From Novosphingobium sp. NDB2Meth1 (lineage in GTDB: Bacteria; Pseudomonadota; Alphaproteobacteria; Sphingomonadales; Sphingomonadaceae), in NCBI RefSeq assembly GCF_900117425.1, contig NZ_FPEH01000016.1:1-64000 (forward strand): 64,000 nt of DNA, in the 5' to 3' direction. The translations under genes were made by a program, and so were the position numbers. This document shows, in pieces, positions 51,705-58,817 of the stretch (position 1 is its first letter; every line of letters starts with the position of its first letter). Below the pieces are notes generated by a model. That model had not been told where the DNA came from. It searched no databases and saw nothing but the letters and a program-made list of their open reading frames with translations.

Positions 51705-53102
51705 TTATCCGGTGATCCGGATGCGCGCGAAGAGCATGAAGCTCGTCGGGCTCGATCCATAGCTGGGCTTGATCGCGTCTGGCAGCGCATACTTGCTGAC
51801 GAGCCCGCCCAGATCGAAGGCGACCTTGCCCACCGGCAGCGAGTGATAGCCGCCAAGGCTGAACTTGCTGACGTTGAACGCTTGCCCGGCCAGTGGATTC
51901 TCGTCGGCCTCGTCACCGAACAGTTCGTCCTTGTCGACGTTTTCGGCGCGGCCGAATACAGTCCAGCGCCCCAGTTGCAGCGCGCTGTCGAGCAGGAAAG
52001 CATCGGCGGGATGCGCATGATCGCCGCCCAGATGGGTGTTGCGCCCCCATGCCAGGGTGGACTGCCAGTTGCGCTTCGGTCCGAGCGCACGGTTCCACGT
52101 GATCGAGGCCGTGGTGCGGCGCACGTCTTCGTCGGGATGGAGGCCTTCGGGGCTCTTGAGGAAACCGTGGCTCACCTGCATCGAAAGGTTCGCGGTCGGG
52201 TTCCATGTCGCGCGCACGGACCAGCTGTCGAAGCGCGGCCGCTCGAAATCCCAGCGATTGGCGTCCGGCTCGCGCCCGGTGAACACGGAGCCCTCCAGCT
52301 TGACACCCTTGGTCGCAAGGCCCGCCGTCAGCACGCCGAAGGTGACATGGGTGCTGTCGAGCCAGTGGTGCGAGATCGGCGCCTCCGGGTTCGCCATACC
52401 GGGGAAGCGGTGCATGAAGGTGGCCGGACCCAGCGCCGGTTCACCCGGCAGGCCGAAGTAGACGAAACCGGAGAGCCCATCGGTGATCTGGTGGCTGTAG
52501 GTCGCCGAAAGTTCCATGAAGGCATCGTGCGGGTGCTGCCGGTCGATGAGCTTTGTAACGCCGTCAGCACTTTCGCCGCTGGCGAGAAGCAGCGGATAGC
52601 CGCGCTTGCCCATCAGCGGGTCGAGGCTGACCATCCCGCGCAAGGTCAGCGTGCCGCCGCCGAGCGGGCGCTGCGCGCTGCCCATCAGCATCGAGGTTGA
52701 GAACGTCTTGCGATCGCCGCGCGGGCCACCCTGATTGTCATATATCAGTGTGGCAAAGCCGTGGACCATCGTCGACCAGCCGCCGAGCCGGCCCATGATC
52801 GCCCACATCGGCGCCGTATCGGGCTGCCATGCCGTCCCCGATGCATCGCGCATCATGCTGTAGGGGCCGAGCGCGCCCACGAAGCCCTTCATGTCCATGC
52901 CATGCATGGAATGGTCCATGGCGCCGTGGTCCATAGCCCCATGATCCATGGCGGCATGGTCCTCCGTCGGCGTCGCTGATGACGCTCCGGCAGCAGGGTC
53001 GGCCGGTTGGTGCTGGTGTTGGTCCATTCCGTCCATGGACTGGGCCTGGGCCGTGATGGGGAAAGCAAGCGCAGTCACTGCGGCGAGGGTTCTGACAAAC
53101 AT
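51705..53102 (-). CDS. His/Met-rich outer-membrane-like protein of the MerR-controlled locus
   Basis: 465 residues. A signal peptide (VRTLAAVTALAFPITAQAQ) is followed by a His/Met/Asp-rich stretch (MDGMDQHQHQ, then repeated AMDHG and MHGMDM; about 22-72) resembling metal-binding N-termini of CopB-like proteins. The rest (about 75-465) is rich in alternating aromatic/polar strands and ends in FARIRITG, suggesting an outer-membrane beta-barrel. No named family is recognised. It lies 54 bases downstream of the glutaredoxin-MauE gene on the same strand, so it is probably co-expressed under MerR control. Confidence 0.75.
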   Translation of the reverse strand: MFVRTLAAVTALAFPITAQAQSMDGMDQHQHQPADPAAGASSATPTEDHAAMDHGAMDHGAMDHSMHGMDMKGFVGALGPYSMMRDASGTAWQPDTAPMWAIMGRLGGWSTMVHGFATLIYDNQGGPRGDRKTFSTSMLMGSAQRPLGGGTLTLRGMVSLDPLMGKRGYPLLLASGESADGVTKLIDRQHPHDAFMELSATYSHQITDGLSGFVYFGLPGEPALGPATFMHRFPGMANPEAPISHHWLDSTHVTFGVLTAGLATKGVKLEGSVFTGREPDANRWDFERPRFDSWSVRATWNPTANLSMQVSHGFLKSPEGLHPDEDVRRTTASITWNRALGPKRNWQSTLAWGRNTHLGGDHAHPADAFLLDSALQLGRWTVFGRAENVDKDELFGDEADENPLAGQAFNVSKFSLGGYHSLPVGKVAFDLGGLVSKYALPDAIKPSYGSSPTSFMLFARIRITG

Positions 53103-53156
53103 GGGTCCTGCTATGGTATGGGGAGGGAGAGGGAAAGGTCTGCGAGCCGCGCGCGG

Positions 53157-53906
53157 TCAGCCCATGCGGGCAGCCATCCAGAGTGCCATCACGACCATCA
53201 TCACGTTTTCCGTGAGGGAGACGAAGCCCAGCGGCACGTTCGAGGATCCGCCGACACAAGCGCACTTGAGTTCGCGCCGATCGATATAGACCGCCTTGAA
53301 CACCGAAACAGCGCCTATCGAGCCGATGAACAATGCGACCGGAATCGAAAGCCATTCGAGCTGGCCCGAGACCATCAGCACGCCCGCCCCTGCCTCGGCA
53401 AAGGGATAGATCGTGCCATAGGGCACCCAGTGCTTTGCAAGCAAGTCGTAGTTCAGGAACATGGTCGAGAAGCGCTCGACGTCCTGCAACTTCAGAATCG
53501 CCAGCACGCACACGCTGAAGGCGATGAACCACTCCGCCGCACGCACGGTGATGGGCGAACCGAGCGCAGCCTCGCTCGTCGCGAGCGCCATGAGCGCCGT
53601 CACCGCGAAGACCGCCACGACCGGGCGGTAGCTCGTCGCTCCCGGTTCGGCGACGTGGAGACCAAAGTGGCGCCGCAGATCGTCGTAGCCACCGATACGC
53701 CGGCCGCCGATGAATATCTGCGGGGTCGTGCGGACATCGTGCTCGGCCTTGAACGCGTCGGTCTCTGCTCGGGTTTTCAACCAGATGTCCCCAACGGTGA
53801 AACCGCGGCGGCGCAGCAGATCGAGCGCCTTGATGCCATAGGGGCAGGTGTGTTCGGGCATGACCATCCGGTAGATGCGGGCGGTTTTGCCAAGGGGTGC
53901 GTGCAT
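53157..53906 (-). CDS. glutaredoxin-MauE fusion membrane protein
   Basis: 249 residues. The N-terminal glutaredoxin domain (about 1-85) has CPYGIKALDLLRRRGF, a monothiol version of the CPYC site, and the cis-Pro TTPQIFIGGRRIGGYDDL. The C-terminal part has four membrane helices with ELKCACVGGSSNVPLGFVSLTEN, the MauE/DoxX-type redox motif (Cys-x-Cys). It probably moves reducing power across the membrane. ATG 53906 is chosen because the -10 of the MerR-type promoter lies about 36 bases upstream; the longer frame would run back through the promoter. It diverges from merR. Confidence 0.85.
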   Translation of the reverse strand: MHAPLGKTARIYRMVMPEHTCPYGIKALDLLRRRGFTVGDIWLKTRAETDAFKAEHDVRTTPQIFIGGRRIGGYDDLRRHFGLHVAEPGATSYRPVVAVFAVTALMALATSEAALGSPITVRAAEWFIAFSVCVLAILKLQDVERFSTMFLNYDLLAKHWVPYGTIYPFAEAGAGVLMVSGQLEWLSIPVALFIGSIGAVSVFKAVYIDRRELKCACVGGSSNVPLGFVSLTENVMMVVMALWMAARMG

Positions 53907-53941
53907 GGGAGTGGACCTTGCTGATGACCTTGCACGAACGC

Positions 53942-53972
53942 ATATAGGGTCCGTACCATAGTACGGAGTCAA
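53942..53972 (-). promoter_or_regulatory. MerR-type promoter/operator with 19-bp spacer
   Basis: On the minus strand: -35 TTGACT, a 19-base spacer containing the dyad CCGTAC-TATG-GTACGG, and -10 CTATAT. This is the layout of classical mer promoters (TTGACTCCGTAC...GTACGG, 19-bp spacer), which MerR untwists on binding metal. It drives the glutaredoxin-MauE gene and lies 3 bases upstream of the merR start on the other strand. Confidence 0.85.
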
Positions 53973-53975
53973 CCG

Positions 53976-54380
53976 ATGCCTGCGCTGACCATTGCAAAAC
54001 TTGCGGCCGAAGGAGGCGTCGGCGTCGAAACGGTCCGCTACTATCAGCGGCGCGGCCTGATGCCGGAGCCGGAGCGCCCCAACGGCGCAAGCGCAAACGG
54101 GCGGGTGCGGCATTATGGTGCCGAAGACGTGCGGCGCTTGCGCTTCATCAGGGCCGCGCAGTCAGCCGGCTTCACGCTCGAGGAAATCGGCCAGCTGCTG
54201 TCGCTCGATGCAACCGAGGACCGCGCCCGCGCGCGAGAACTGGCGCGTGCCCGGGTCAGTGCTCTCGATGAGAAGATCCGCGAACTGCAATCCGCCCGGG
54301 ACGCGCTCAGCCGGCTGGCGCAGGTCTGCGAGCAGGGCTCCACGCGGCTTTGCCCGATCCTGACCGCGTTCGAACCCTGA
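53976..54380 (+). CDS. MerR-family metal/stress-responsive regulator
   Basis: 134 residues. The helix-turn-helix (LTIAKLAAEGGVGVETVRYYQRRGLM, then GRVRHYGAEDVRRLRFIRAAQSAGFTLEEIGQLL) is close to mercury-type MerR. The C-terminal VCEQGSTRLCPILTAF matches the Cys117/Cys126 segment of MerR with one residue less, but there is no Cys at the Cys82 position (LLSLDATEDRARA). Effector is therefore uncertain. It is divergent from the fusion-protein gene across the mer-like promoter. Confidence 0.9.
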   Translation: MPALTIAKLAAEGGVGVETVRYYQRRGLMPEPERPNGASANGRVRHYGAEDVRRLRFIRAAQSAGFTLEEIGQLLSLDATEDRARARELARARVSALDEKIRELQSARDALSRLAQVCEQGSTRLCPILTAFEP

Positions 54381-54395
54381 ACGCCGCTGCACGAA

Positions 54396-55019
54396 TCAGG
54401 CGGCGAGCGCTTGGCCCTGTCGAGCTTTGCCCTGTCGAGACTGCCAGCGACGCGGATTGCTGACCGGGCTGGTCTGGCAATCGGATGCGATGGTGGCGAT
54501 CTCGTCGATGCCCATGAAGCGCAACTGGGTATCGATGCAGCGCACCTGATGGTCGGTGATCGCAGTGTTGTTCCACGGCCCCATCTGCGCAGCGAGCACA
54601 ATCGCCTTCTTCCCCGCGAGCAACCCCTGCGGTCCCTGCGCGGTATAGCGGAAGGTCCGGTCCGCCCGGATCACCTGGCTGAACCACGCCTGCAGCCCCG
54701 GATTGAGCCCCATCGCATAGAGCGGCGCACCAAACCCCTTTCTGGCCCTTGCGCGGCGGGACCATTCCGCCAGTGCAGGCGTTACCGGATGGTGCCCGAT
54801 GGGCGCACCGATCACCACCAGATCGGCAGCCTCGAGTTCCCGCACCAACTGATCCGATTCATCGCAGCTGGCGCCGTGCGGCGCGAGCCCGGCGAGATAG
54901 CGATAGGTCACTGCCATCTCGGGCACATGATCAGCAACCTGGCCCAGAACGCCGCCAAGCTGATCATGGATCCACGCCTTGTCGCGCGTGACCGCCGGAA
55001 TGAGGGCAAGGACATTCAT
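54396..55019 (-). CDS. azoreductase-like FMN-dependent oxidoreductase
   Basis: 207 residues, flavodoxin-like fold. GAPLYAMGLNPGLQAWFSQVIRADRTFRYTAQGPQGLLAGKKAIVLAAQMGPWNNTA lines up with the AzoR flavin region (P-x-x-N-F-x-x-P-x-x-L-K-x-W and FRYTxxGxxGL). It reduces quinones or azo compounds with NAD(P)H. The last 15 residues are unusually Gln/Arg/Lys/Ala-rich. A dyad in its promoter (55064-55079) suggests specific control. Confidence 0.85.
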   Translation of the reverse strand: MNVLALIPAVTRDKAWIHDQLGGVLGQVADHVPEMAVTYRYLAGLAPHGASCDESDQLVRELEAADLVVIGAPIGHHPVTPALAEWSRRARARKGFGAPLYAMGLNPGLQAWFSQVIRADRTFRYTAQGPQGLLAGKKAIVLAAQMGPWNNTAITDHQVRCIDTQLRFMGIDEIATIASDCQTSPVSNPRRWQSRQGKARQGQALAA

Positions 55020-55063
55020 CGGGAGCTTTGATCCGGCACTGCATGAGGCGTGGAAAGTTTTAA

Positions 55064-55079
55064 TTGGACATTTGTCTAA
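55064..55079. promoter_or_regulatory. operator-like dyad upstream of the azoreductase gene
   Basis: TTGGACA-TT-TGTCTAA has 7-bp arms with one mismatch and a 2-base spacer, 45 bases before the ATG at 55019. The regulator is not adjacent. Confidence 0.55.
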
Positions 55080-55164
55080 GCTCCTTACCAGCAGATCGGT
55101 ATTGATTCGCCCATGCGGAAAGATGCCGGTTTGATGACAACCACGCGGCAGATGGTGCCGAAAT

Positions 55165-55202
55165 GACAACAAAGAACCCGGCCGGTCCGGCACCGACCGG
55201 GC
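55165..55202 (-). terminator. probable terminator of the TauD-like gene
   Basis: On the minus strand a CCCGG/CCGGG plus CGGT/ACCG stem with one mismatch is followed by TTCTTTGTTGT, starting 20 bases after the stop. Confidence 0.5.
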
Positions 55203-55221
55203 TTGATGGAGACGCGCCAAT

Positions 55222-56049
55222 TCAGCGCCGGCTCTGGGCCATTTTCCAGATCGGATTGTCGGGCCGCGGAAGGTCGCGGTACATCACCGAAGCGCTGTTC
55301 CAGATCACCAGATCGCCGGCTTGCCAAGTGTGGCGATAGACGAATGTCGGCTGCGTCGCCCATTTGCGAAGGTTACCGAGGAAAGCCTCGCTCTGGCTGA
55401 ATTCGAGATCGACGACCTGTATCGCGGTATCGTCAATAAGCATGCCGTGACGACCGCCGGGCAACGACTGAACCAGCGGCAATTCCGCGCTTTGCATCGC
55501 CATCCATTGCATGAGCGCCTCATGGCGCGGCTCGCGTTCGTGATAGAGCCGATCCTGCCAGAAGCCATGCAGAACGCGCAGCGAAGCCAGCTCGCGCTGA
55601 TCGGCAGGCGCAAGTCCGTCCCATGCAGCAGCGGTGCAGGCGAACTGGGTCGGCGTGGCAATGCTCCCCTTGCCGGGGATCGCCATGATCGAGACCCCGC
55701 CGGGGGCGCGGCCCATGACATGGTCGCTTTCCCACACGCGACTGTTCTGGAGATATTCAGCCAGCGCGGAGACCTTGGGATCGCCGACAATCAGGTAGTC
55801 CTCAGGCGTGGGCTGGCGTGCCCGCGCCAGCGGACCATGGAGCATGGCCTCAAGCCGCTCGGCAAAGGAACGCAGCGGCCGTTCCGGACAGAAGGCCTGC
55901 CGGACGACAATCACTTCCATGTCTTCCAGTCGCGCGAGCAGCCAATCCTGATCTCCGATCAACAGATCGGCCAGACCGCTGCGATCAAGCGTCATGACTG
56001 GCTCGCCAACACGCCCGCCTGAATGCATCCCCAGATCATCAATGGCCAT
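55222..56049 (-). CDS. TauD/TfdA-fold protein with a degenerate iron site, under an FNR box
   Basis: 275 residues. The order of elements follows TauD/TfdA alpha-ketoglutarate dioxygenases: EVIVVRQAF near 45-53, the metal strand at 106-110, PLVQSL...GRHGMLIDD near 191-207, and TFVYRHTWQAGDLVIWN near 235-251. However, the first iron His is Glu107 (WESDH; Asp109 kept) and the distal His position is Tyr257, and the C-terminal Arg segment that binds 2-oxoglutarate is not recognisable. It is thus probably not a normal Fe(II) dioxygenase. ATG 56049 has AGGAGGTGAG, a near-ideal RBS, 7 bases upstream. A perfect FNR box lies 75-88 bases upstream. Confidence 0.75.
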   Translation of the reverse strand: MAIDDLGMHSGGRVGEPVMTLDRSGLADLLIGDQDWLLARLEDMEVIVVRQAFCPERPLRSFAERLEAMLHGPLARARQPTPEDYLIVGDPKVSALAEYLQNSRVWESDHVMGRAPGGVSIMAIPGKGSIATPTQFACTAAAWDGLAPADQRELASLRVLHGFWQDRLYHEREPRHEALMQWMAMQSAELPLVQSLPGGRHGMLIDDTAIQVVDLEFSQSEAFLGNLRKWATQPTFVYRHTWQAGDLVIWNSASVMYRDLPRPDNPIWKMAQSRR

Positions 56050-56123
56050 AGTTGGCTCACCTCCTGAGGAAAGAGATGGGATTTATTTTACATAGTTTGA
56101 AGGGTAAATATTTTATTATTATT

Positions 56124-56137
56124 TTGATGTAGATCAA
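56124..56137. promoter_or_regulatory. perfect FNR/FixK-type box
   Basis: TTGAT-GTAG-ATCAA matches the consensus TTGAT-N4-ATCAA exactly. It lies in an AT-rich gap, 81 bases (centre) before the TauD-like ATG; the other neighbour, LysR, ends at 56204 on the same strand. Confidence 0.85.
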
Positions 56138-56203
56138 TGTTAACTTGCGGTGAATTTGCAATTATAGATGGGGACTGAGTCAAAAACCAGTCCCTTGCCG
56201 GGA

Positions 56204-57100
56204 TCAAGCCTGATCGAAGGGATCGCGCATCGCGCGGTCGATCAGCTGGCGCACCACCGGGTTGGGGAACCGGCGCTGGGTGGTGACGGCGAGAAATGTC
56301 TCGGCAATGCCGGGCAGGGCTTCGGCTTCCACCAGCGCCCCATCGGCGATCTCGTCGCGCACGGCAATCGGCGGGAGCACGCCGAGCGCATGCCCCTCGC
56401 GCACGATGAGACGCATCATCGCCATGTCGTCCACTTCGGCGGCGATCTGAGGCCGCAGATCGAGCCGGTCGACGTAGGCGTCAAAAGCAATGCGCATCCC
56501 GCTGCCCGAGGCCGGCAAGACCACCGGATGCGCGCGCAGCAAGTCTGCCACCGCGCGGGTTTCGCCCAGCAGCGCGGGGGCACCGACCAGACTGACCGGC
56601 TGTTCGGAAAGCCGCTGGACGATGAACGGAGCCAGCGCGTCGCTCGCCGGCGCTAGATCGGTGAGCACCACGTCGATTGCCAGCGACTGCAGCGCGCCCA
56701 GCAGTTCCGCCTGGCTGCCCGAGCGCAGCACCACCTCGATATCGGTCCGCGCGAGGAGGGGCTCCACGAAGCTGATCTGGAAGTTGCGCGACAGCGTGGC
56801 GAGTGCGCCGATGCGGATGGCCTGTCGCACCTTGCCGGTCTCCTTGAGCGTGCCGAGCAGTTCATCGCCAGTCGCAAAGATCGCCTCGGCATGGTCGAGC
56901 GTGATTCGGCCCGCTTCGGTCAAATGCAGCGCGCGCCCGCGCCGCTCGAACAGCGCGTGGCCCAGCCGATCCTCCAGCTTGCGTATCTGCACCGACAGCG
57001 CGGACTGCGAGACATTGAGCCGCTCGGCGGTGCGCGAGAGGTTTCCGTCCTGCGCGACGGCCCAGAAATAGCGAAGGTGGTTGTAATTGAGGTCAGCCAT
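56204..57100 (-). CDS. LysR-family regulator divergent from the dab operon
   Basis: 298 residues. The helix-turn-helix LNYNHLRYFWAVAQDGNLSRTAERLNVSQSALSVQIRKLEDRLG is typical of the NhaR/CbbR-like branch, followed by a type-2 periplasmic-binding effector domain. ATG 57100 is chosen from the family N-terminus; the longer frame runs into the shared promoter. It is divergent from dabB, so it probably senses inorganic carbon or a metabolic proxy and regulates dabBA. Confidence 0.92.
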   Translation of the reverse strand: MADLNYNHLRYFWAVAQDGNLSRTAERLNVSQSALSVQIRKLEDRLGHALFERRGRALHLTEAGRITLDHAEAIFATGDELLGTLKETGKVRQAIRIGALATLSRNFQISFVEPLLARTDIEVVLRSGSQAELLGALQSLAIDVVLTDLAPASDALAPFIVQRLSEQPVSLVGAPALLGETRAVADLLRAHPVVLPASGSGMRIAFDAYVDRLDLRPQIAAEVDDMAMMRLIVREGHALGVLPPIAVRDEIADGALVEAEALPGIAETFLAVTTQRRFPNPVVRQLIDRAMRDPFDQA

Positions 57101-57102
57101 GT

Positions 57103-57121
57103 CGTTCACATAAAGCGAACG
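57103..57121. promoter_or_regulatory. LysR-type inverted repeat between the regulator and dabB
   Basis: CGTTC-ACATAAAGC-GAACG has 5-bp arms and a 9-base spacer and contains the LysR T-N11-A pattern. It lies 2 bases before the LysR ATG and 88 bases before dabB. Confidence 0.5.
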
Positions 57122-57209
57122 ATAAAGGCTAAACAATGAATTTTTTGCTCAACCAAGGTTCCGCTACGAGGACAGCAACTTCGAACGCCCCTCCAGCGGA
57201 GCACCGATC

Positions 57210-58787
57210 ATGCCCTTCTCGCTCGCCGTCCTTGCCCCGCCCGCGCTGCTGCTGATCGCAGCCGCGCTCGGTTTCGCCCAGCCCGGCCGCATCGGTCGCA
57301 GCCCGCTTGCGCTGATCGAGCTCCTCGCCCTGATCGCGGTGGCGATGGCGGGCGGCACGATGGCGGCGCTGGCTTTCGGCGGTGCGACCACGCTCACCCT
57401 CGCCGCGGCCAGCCCCGCGCTGCCGCTGCTGGCGTTCCGGCTCGATCTCATCAGCGCGACGATGCTGCTGCTCGTCAGCTTCGTCGGCTGGATCGTGGTG
57501 CGCTACGCCCGCGTCTACCTAGACGGTGAGACTCGCCAGGGCGTGTTCATGGCATGGCTGGCGACGACGCTGGCGATGGTCATGCTGCTGGTGACGGCGG
57601 GTTCGCTCGTCCAGCTGCTCGGCGCATGGATCGCGACCAGCCTTGCGCTACACAAGCTGCTGCTGTTCTACCCTGAGCGGGTCGCTGCCCAGCGCGCCGC
57701 ACGCAAGAAGTTCGTCACCGCCCGCGCCGGTGACGCGGCGCTGCTTGGTGCCGCGCTGCTGCTGTTCAAGGCATATGGCACGACCGACCTCCCTGCGATC
57801 CTCGCCGCTGCGCACGCCGGGATGGGTGGCTACGGCGCGATGACCGCCGCTGGCCTCCTCGCCATTGCTGCGCTGCTCAAGTCTGCGCAGTTCCCGCTGC
57901 ACGGCTGGCTGACTGAAGTCATGGAAGCACCGACCCCGGTTTCCGCGCTGCTCCATGCCGGTGTGATCAACGCGGGCGGCTTCCTCCTCATCCGCTTCGC
58001 CGATGTCATGCTGCTCGCTCCCGGCGTGCTGGCGGTGCTCGTCATGGTCGGCGGCTTCACCGCGCTGTTCGGCGGCCTCGTCATGCTCACCCAGCCGGCG
58101 ATCAAGACCTCGCTGGCCTGGTCGACGGTCGGCCAGATGGGCTTCATGATCATGCAGTGCGGCCTCGCGCTGTTCCCGCTCGCGCTGCTCCACATCGTGC
58201 TGCACTCGCTTTACAAGGCGCATGCCTTCCTCGCCTCGGGCGGTGCGGTGGAACAGACCGCCGCGGCGCGGCGGCCGGGTCCGGTTGCCATCCCGCGCCC
58301 CGCAGCGGTCGGCCGGGCCTTCGTTGCGGCGCTTGCCATCTACACGCTGATGAGCTTCGCCTTCGACGCCGTCCCCGGCTTCCACCACAAGTCACCGCAG
58401 GCGGTCGCGCTCGGCGCCATCCTGATCTTCGGCGTAGCCTACCTCTTCGCCCAGGGCCTCGCCGACAGCGCCCCCCGCGCCCTCACCCGCAAGATGGCGG
58501 TCTACGCGGTCGCTGCCTCGATCGGCTACTTCACGCTCCATGGCCTCGCGCTCTGGCTGACCGCCGGGACACTGCCCGCCACCCCCGCGCCCGGCCCGCT
58601 CGAATGGACGCTGATGGTGCTGGCAGTGCTGAGCTTCGGCCTCGTCGCGGTGGCGCAGTCGATGTTCCCGCTCTGGGCGTACCACCCGGCAGCCGCAGGC
58701 CTGCGGGTCCACCTCTCCAACGGCCTTTACGCCAACGCCCTGTTCGACCGGATGCTCGGCGGCTGGACGCTCAAGCGGTCGGCCTGA
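57210..58787 (+). CDS. dabB: DabB: proton-conducting membrane subunit of the DAB inorganic-carbon accumulator
   Basis: 525 residues with about 13 helices, related to the NuoL/MrpA antiporter-like family. LLKSAQFPLHGWLTEVMEAPTPVSALLHAGVINAGGFLLIRFADV is the proton-channel core with conserved Lys and His. It is shorter than NuoL and lies directly upstream of dabA, as in DAB operons (Halothiobacillus, Bacillus). It powers vectorial CO2 hydration. ATG 57210; CGGAG about 8 bases upstream. Confidence 0.92.
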   Translation: MPFSLAVLAPPALLLIAAALGFAQPGRIGRSPLALIELLALIAVAMAGGTMAALAFGGATTLTLAAASPALPLLAFRLDLISATMLLLVSFVGWIVVRYARVYLDGETRQGVFMAWLATTLAMVMLLVTAGSLVQLLGAWIATSLALHKLLLFYPERVAAQRAARKKFVTARAGDAALLGAALLLFKAYGTTDLPAILAAAHAGMGGYGAMTAAGLLAIAALLKSAQFPLHGWLTEVMEAPTPVSALLHAGVINAGGFLLIRFADVMLLAPGVLAVLVMVGGFTALFGGLVMLTQPAIKTSLAWSTVGQMGFMIMQCGLALFPLALLHIVLHSLYKAHAFLASGGAVEQTAAARRPGPVAIPRPAAVGRAFVAALAIYTLMSFAFDAVPGFHHKSPQAVALGAILIFGVAYLFAQGLADSAPRALTRKMAVYAVAASIGYFTLHGLALWLTAGTLPATPAPGPLEWTLMVLAVLSFGLVAVAQSMFPLWAYHPAAAGLRVHLSNGLYANALFDRMLGGWTLKRSA

Positions 58788-58817
58788 GACGCACCCTCTT
58801 TTCCCGAAGGATCTCCC

